Below are positions 62,062-64,000 of a stretch of 64,000 bases of DNA, piece after piece. Origin of the DNA: Albidovulum denitrificans (lineage in GTDB: Bacteria > Pseudomonadota > Alphaproteobacteria > Rhodobacterales > Rhodobacteraceae); contig NZ_PVEP01000001.1 of the NCBI RefSeq assembly GCF_002973535.1, positions 1,109,011 to 1,173,010 of the forward strand. The letters run 5' to 3'. Positions within the stretch are counted from its first letter, which is position 1. Each line of letters begins with the position of its first letter. Position numbers and translations under genes: made by a program. Below the pieces are notes generated by a model. The model was not told the DNA's origin, did not search any database, and saw only the letters and a program-made list of their open reading frames with translations.

Positions 62062-63449
62062 TGGCAAGCGCCCCGCTTCTTCTGGTGGAAGACACGCCCT
62101 CGCTTCAACTGGTCTATGAATCGGTCCTGAAGGCGGCGGGGTATGAGGTGACGACGGCCGGCACCGCCGCCGCAGGGCTGGCGATGTTTCGCACGCAAAA
62201 GCCCGCGGTCGTGCTTTTGGACCTGATGCTGCCGGATCGCGACGGGCTTGATCTGTTGCAGGACATGCTGGCGGTCAAGCCCGACGCGCATGTGATCGTC
62301 ATCACCGCCAATGGCTCGATCAACAAGGCGGTGGCGGCGATGCGGGCGGGGGCGCATGAATTCCTCGTCAAGCCCATCGACGAACAGCGTTTTCTGAACG
62401 CGGTCCAGAACGCGGTCACCGACGCGCATACCGATACCGCCGACACGCCGGAGACGCGGCCGGAAACCCCTCCGCCGGGGGAGTTCATCGGCGCCTCGGT
62501 CGTGATGGGGCAGGTCTATGACAAGATCCGTTCGGTCGCGCGGTCGATGGCGACGGTCTTCATCACCGGTGAAAGCGGCACCGGGAAAGAGCTTTGCGCG
62601 CAGGCGGTCCATGATCTGTCAAACCGCCGCAACGGCCCCTTCGTGCCGCTGAACTGCGGCGCGATCCCGTCCGAGCTTCTGGAATCCGAGGTCTTCGGCC
62701 ATGTGAAAGGCTCCTTCACCGGCGCGATTTCGGACAAGCCGGGCGCCGCCGCCTCGGCCGATGGCGGAACGCTGTTTCTGGATGAGATTTGTGAGCTTGA
62801 CCTGAACCTTCAGACCAAGCTTTTGCGCTTCCTTCAGACCTCCACCATCCAGCCCGTCGGCGCGACGCGGCCCCGCAAGGTCAATGTGCGCATCGTCTGC
62901 GCCACCAACCGCGATCCGCTTCAGGCGGTCCGGCGCGGCCAGTTCCGCGAGGACCTTTATTATCGCCTTCACGTCGTCCCGATCCACATGCCGCCGCTGC
63001 GCGAACGGGGCGAGGATGTGAACGTCATCGCGACCGAGGCGCTGCTGCGCTTCGCCCGCGAAGAGGGCCGCGCCTTCACCACGCTGGGTGAGGATGTGCG
63101 GGCGCTGTTTCGCGACCTCGACTGGCCCGGCAACGTGCGCCAGCTTCTCAACGCGATCCGCCATGTGGTCGTGCTGAACGACGGGACCACGGTGACGCGC
63201 GCCATGCTGCCCGCCGAACTGCTTGAAACCCAGACTGCCGAAGCGGTGGCCCCCGCGCCCGGCAGCCCCGAACCGATGACGCTTGACGGCCTTGTCGGCC
63301 GCCCGCTGGCAGAGGTCGAACGGATGCTGATCGAGGCGACGATCGCGCTGCATGGCGGGTCGATCCCCAAGGCAGCGCGGGTTCTCGACGTCTCCCCCTC
63401 GACCCTGTACCGCAAGATCGAAAGCTGGCGCGGGGCAGGGAAGGCCTGA
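62061..63449 (+). CDS. Sigma-54-dependent response regulator (LuxO/NtrC type)
   Basis: A 462-residue activator. Receiver domain with D54 in VVLLDLMLPD, then an AAA+ domain with Walker A GESGTGKE near residue 170, the sigma-54 loop spelled GSFTGA instead of GAFTGA, Walker B TLFLDEICELD, and arginine fingers in RQGQFREDLYYRL-like RRGQFREDLYYRL, and a C-terminal Fis-type helix-turn-helix (GSIPKAARVLDVSPSTLYRKIESW). It is translationally coupled to the hybrid kinase gene (TGATG) and is its likely output. Targets are unknown. Confidence 0.92.
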   Translation: MASAPLLLVEDTPSLQLVYESVLKAAGYEVTTAGTAAAGLAMFRTQKPAVVLLDLMLPDRDGLDLLQDMLAVKPDAHVIVITANGSINKAVAAMRAGAHEFLVKPIDEQRFLNAVQNAVTDAHTDTADTPETRPETPPPGEFIGASVVMGQVYDKIRSVARSMATVFITGESGTGKELCAQAVHDLSNRRNGPFVPLNCGAIPSELLESEVFGHVKGSFTGAISDKPGAAASADGGTLFLDEICELDLNLQTKLLRFLQTSTIQPVGATRPRKVNVRIVCATNRDPLQAVRRGQFREDLYYRLHVVPIHMPPLRERGEDVNVIATEALLRFAREEGRAFTTLGEDVRALFRDLDWPGNVRQLLNAIRHVVVLNDGTTVTRAMLPAELLETQTAEAVAPAPGSPEPMTLDGLVGRPLAEVERMLIEATIALHGGSIPKAARVLDVSPSTLYRKIESWRGAGKA

Positions 63450-63450
63450 T

Positions 63451-63514
63451 CTATAGCATTTCGGGTTGACGCTGAATCAGAATTTGAACTTATTTCGTTC
63501 GAATTCTGATACTT
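63451..63514. repeat. Dispersed intergenic palindromic element, copy 3 (partial)
   Basis: CTATAGCATTTCGGGTTGAC through AATTCTGATACTT matches the left and central parts of copies 1 and 2, including the inner palindrome, but the right end is replaced by unrelated AT-rich sequence. It begins 2 nt after the stop codon of the sigma-54 regulator gene. Confidence 0.85.
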
Positions 63515-63681
63515 CGTTCACCCTGAAAAAAGTAAGCCCATCATGACCTGCAATAAGATCATTCTGGTAGCTGAAAGCACGTGCGGTAAGCATTTATCCA
63601 TCCGCAACAATGATGAATTTCATGTCATCGGAAAATGATATAAGAAATACGGACTTGTTCCGTTCTTTTAAATATATCTCT
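63515..63681. other. AT-rich intergenic interval next to an IS element
   Basis: About 165 nt of sequence much richer in A and T than the rest of the window. One 31-codon frame (63543-63638, MTCNKIILVAES...) has no clear ribosome site and I do not call it a gene. Nothing else recognisable is seen. It looks like sequence brought in or left behind at an insertion site. Confidence 0.5.
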
Positions 63682-64000
63682 TGACCTGCTCCCCTTAGAG
63701 TCCGCGTTTATAAGTTAGCTCTGTTCAGGGTTTGGTCCTCTTCTGACCGTTTGTGATACTCCCGCGGGGTGAGCCCGTCGAGACTCGAGTGCGGGCGGTG
63801 ATGGTTGTAGTCGTCGCGCCATGCCGCAATCAAATGGCGGGCATGGCGCAGGTTGGGGAACAGGTGCTCGTTTAGGCACTCGTCCCGCAGGCGGCCGTTG
63901 AAGCTTTCCACGAAGCCGTTCTGCATGGGCTTACCCGGTGCGATGTAATGCCATTCCACTTGGCGATCCTCCTGCCATTTCAGCATCGCGTTCGAGGTCA
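63682..64000 (-). mobile_element. IS3-family insertion sequence, end portion
   Basis: TGACCTGCTCCCCTTAGAGT at 63682 begins with the TG dinucleotide and matches the terminal-repeat style of IS3-family elements; the OrfB coding region begins 26 nt inside and runs off the right edge. The other end and any target duplication lie outside the window. Confidence 0.7.
63708..63998 (-). CDS. IS3-family transposase OrfB, C-terminal part
   Basis: The last 96 residues or so of an IS3-type integrase-like transposase, open to the right edge. The final catalytic glutamate is in [17 protein letters not shown], followed by the standard tail [22 protein letters not shown]. The upstream residues (TSNAMLKWQ) confirm that the protein continues beyond the window, so the aspartates of the DDE triad are not visible. 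Nothing in the visible part is broken. The family joins with OrfA by frameshift to make the active transposase. Confidence 0.92.
   Translation of the reverse strand, partial: TSNAMLKWQEDRQVEWHYIAPGKPMQNGFVESFNGRLRDECLNEHLFPNLRHARHLIAAWRDDYNHHRPHSSLDGLTPREYHKRSEEDQTLNRANL

Noticed and set aside
63543..63638. A 31-codon frame in the AT-rich tail
   Set aside because: No clear ribosome site and no similarity; AT-rich DNA gives short frames by chance.

Overview
The window is a gene-dense, GC-rich piece of an alphaproteobacterial chromosome, almost certainly from the Rhodobacteraceae (Rhodobacterales). This rests on the soxBDAG sarcosine oxidase operon, a two-receiver PleD, several small families typical of alphaproteobacteria (DUF1178, DUF2948, DUF3572), lysC followed by ptsP, a propionyl-CoA synthetase promoter carrying TTTGCAAA boxes, and intergenic repeats of a kind I associate with this order. 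The species cannot be named from the sequence. No stretch longer than 300 bases lacks a gene; the longest gaps (25651-25940, 40714-40978 and 63450-63707) hold promoter-like or repeat sequence.

Layout. 1-9.7 kb: the end of a PuuD-type urate oxidase, aldose epimerase and PHP phosphoesterase, a NUDIX hydrolase, aspartate kinase, the nitrogen-type PTS enzyme I (ptsP), an AT-richer EcsC-family gene, an acetyltransferase, a flavin reductase and tRNA-Gly(UCC). 9.7-15.9 kb: a signalling block with a heme-NO-binding (H-NOX) homologue translationally coupled to an HNOBA-GGDEF cyclase, a non-pyrrolysine MttB-family methyltransferase, a HAD phosphatase, PleD and a tiny lipoprotein. 15.9-21.1 kb: sarcosine oxidase soxB-D-A-G. 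21-36 kb: acyl-CoA synthetase, a BON-LysM protein, an ABC exporter, a stress protein with an AGCS amino-acid symporter, murA, tRNA-Thr(GGU), cspA, a secreted 5'-nucleotidase-like enzyme, pyrD, and an operon of two PaaI-type thioesterases plus a MATE pump. 36-49 kb: a putative metal exporter, two MerR regulators beside a compact array of palindromes, and a fatty-acid/methylthioacid oxidation region (acyl-CoA dehydrogenase, glutathione transferase, thiolase, cupin, FadB, AMP ligase). 50-56 kb: a SPOR protein and the overlapping nucleoside salvage operon cdd-deoA-deoB-add-upp. 56-64 kb: malic enzyme, propionyl-CoA synthetase, a soluble hybrid kinase with its own receiver and HPt domains followed by a sigma-54 activator, then an AT-rich tail and the end of an IS3-family element running off the right edge.

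How the genes fit together. The MttB-like protein and sarcosine oxidase could serve parts of one methylamine/betaine catabolic route. The acyl-CoA ligases, acyl-CoA dehydrogenase, thiolase and FadB feed acetyl-CoA and propionyl-CoA, and PrpE and MaeB sit at the entry and exit of central C3/C4 metabolism. The nucleoside operon recovers bases and pentose phosphates.

Most notable observations: (i) an intergenic element of about 93 bp, a nested palindrome, present in three copies, one of which supplies the stop codon of a neighbouring gene; (ii) an H-NOX homologue whose heme-ligating histidine position and YxSxR motif both appear lost although its cyclase partner is intact; (iii) overlapping perfect palindromes upstream of the second MerR gene; (iv) a cupin gene stitched by overlapping start and stop codons between thiolase and FadB; (v) a self-contained two-gene phosphorelay at the right end. 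No CRISPR array, prophage or recognisable defence island is visible.
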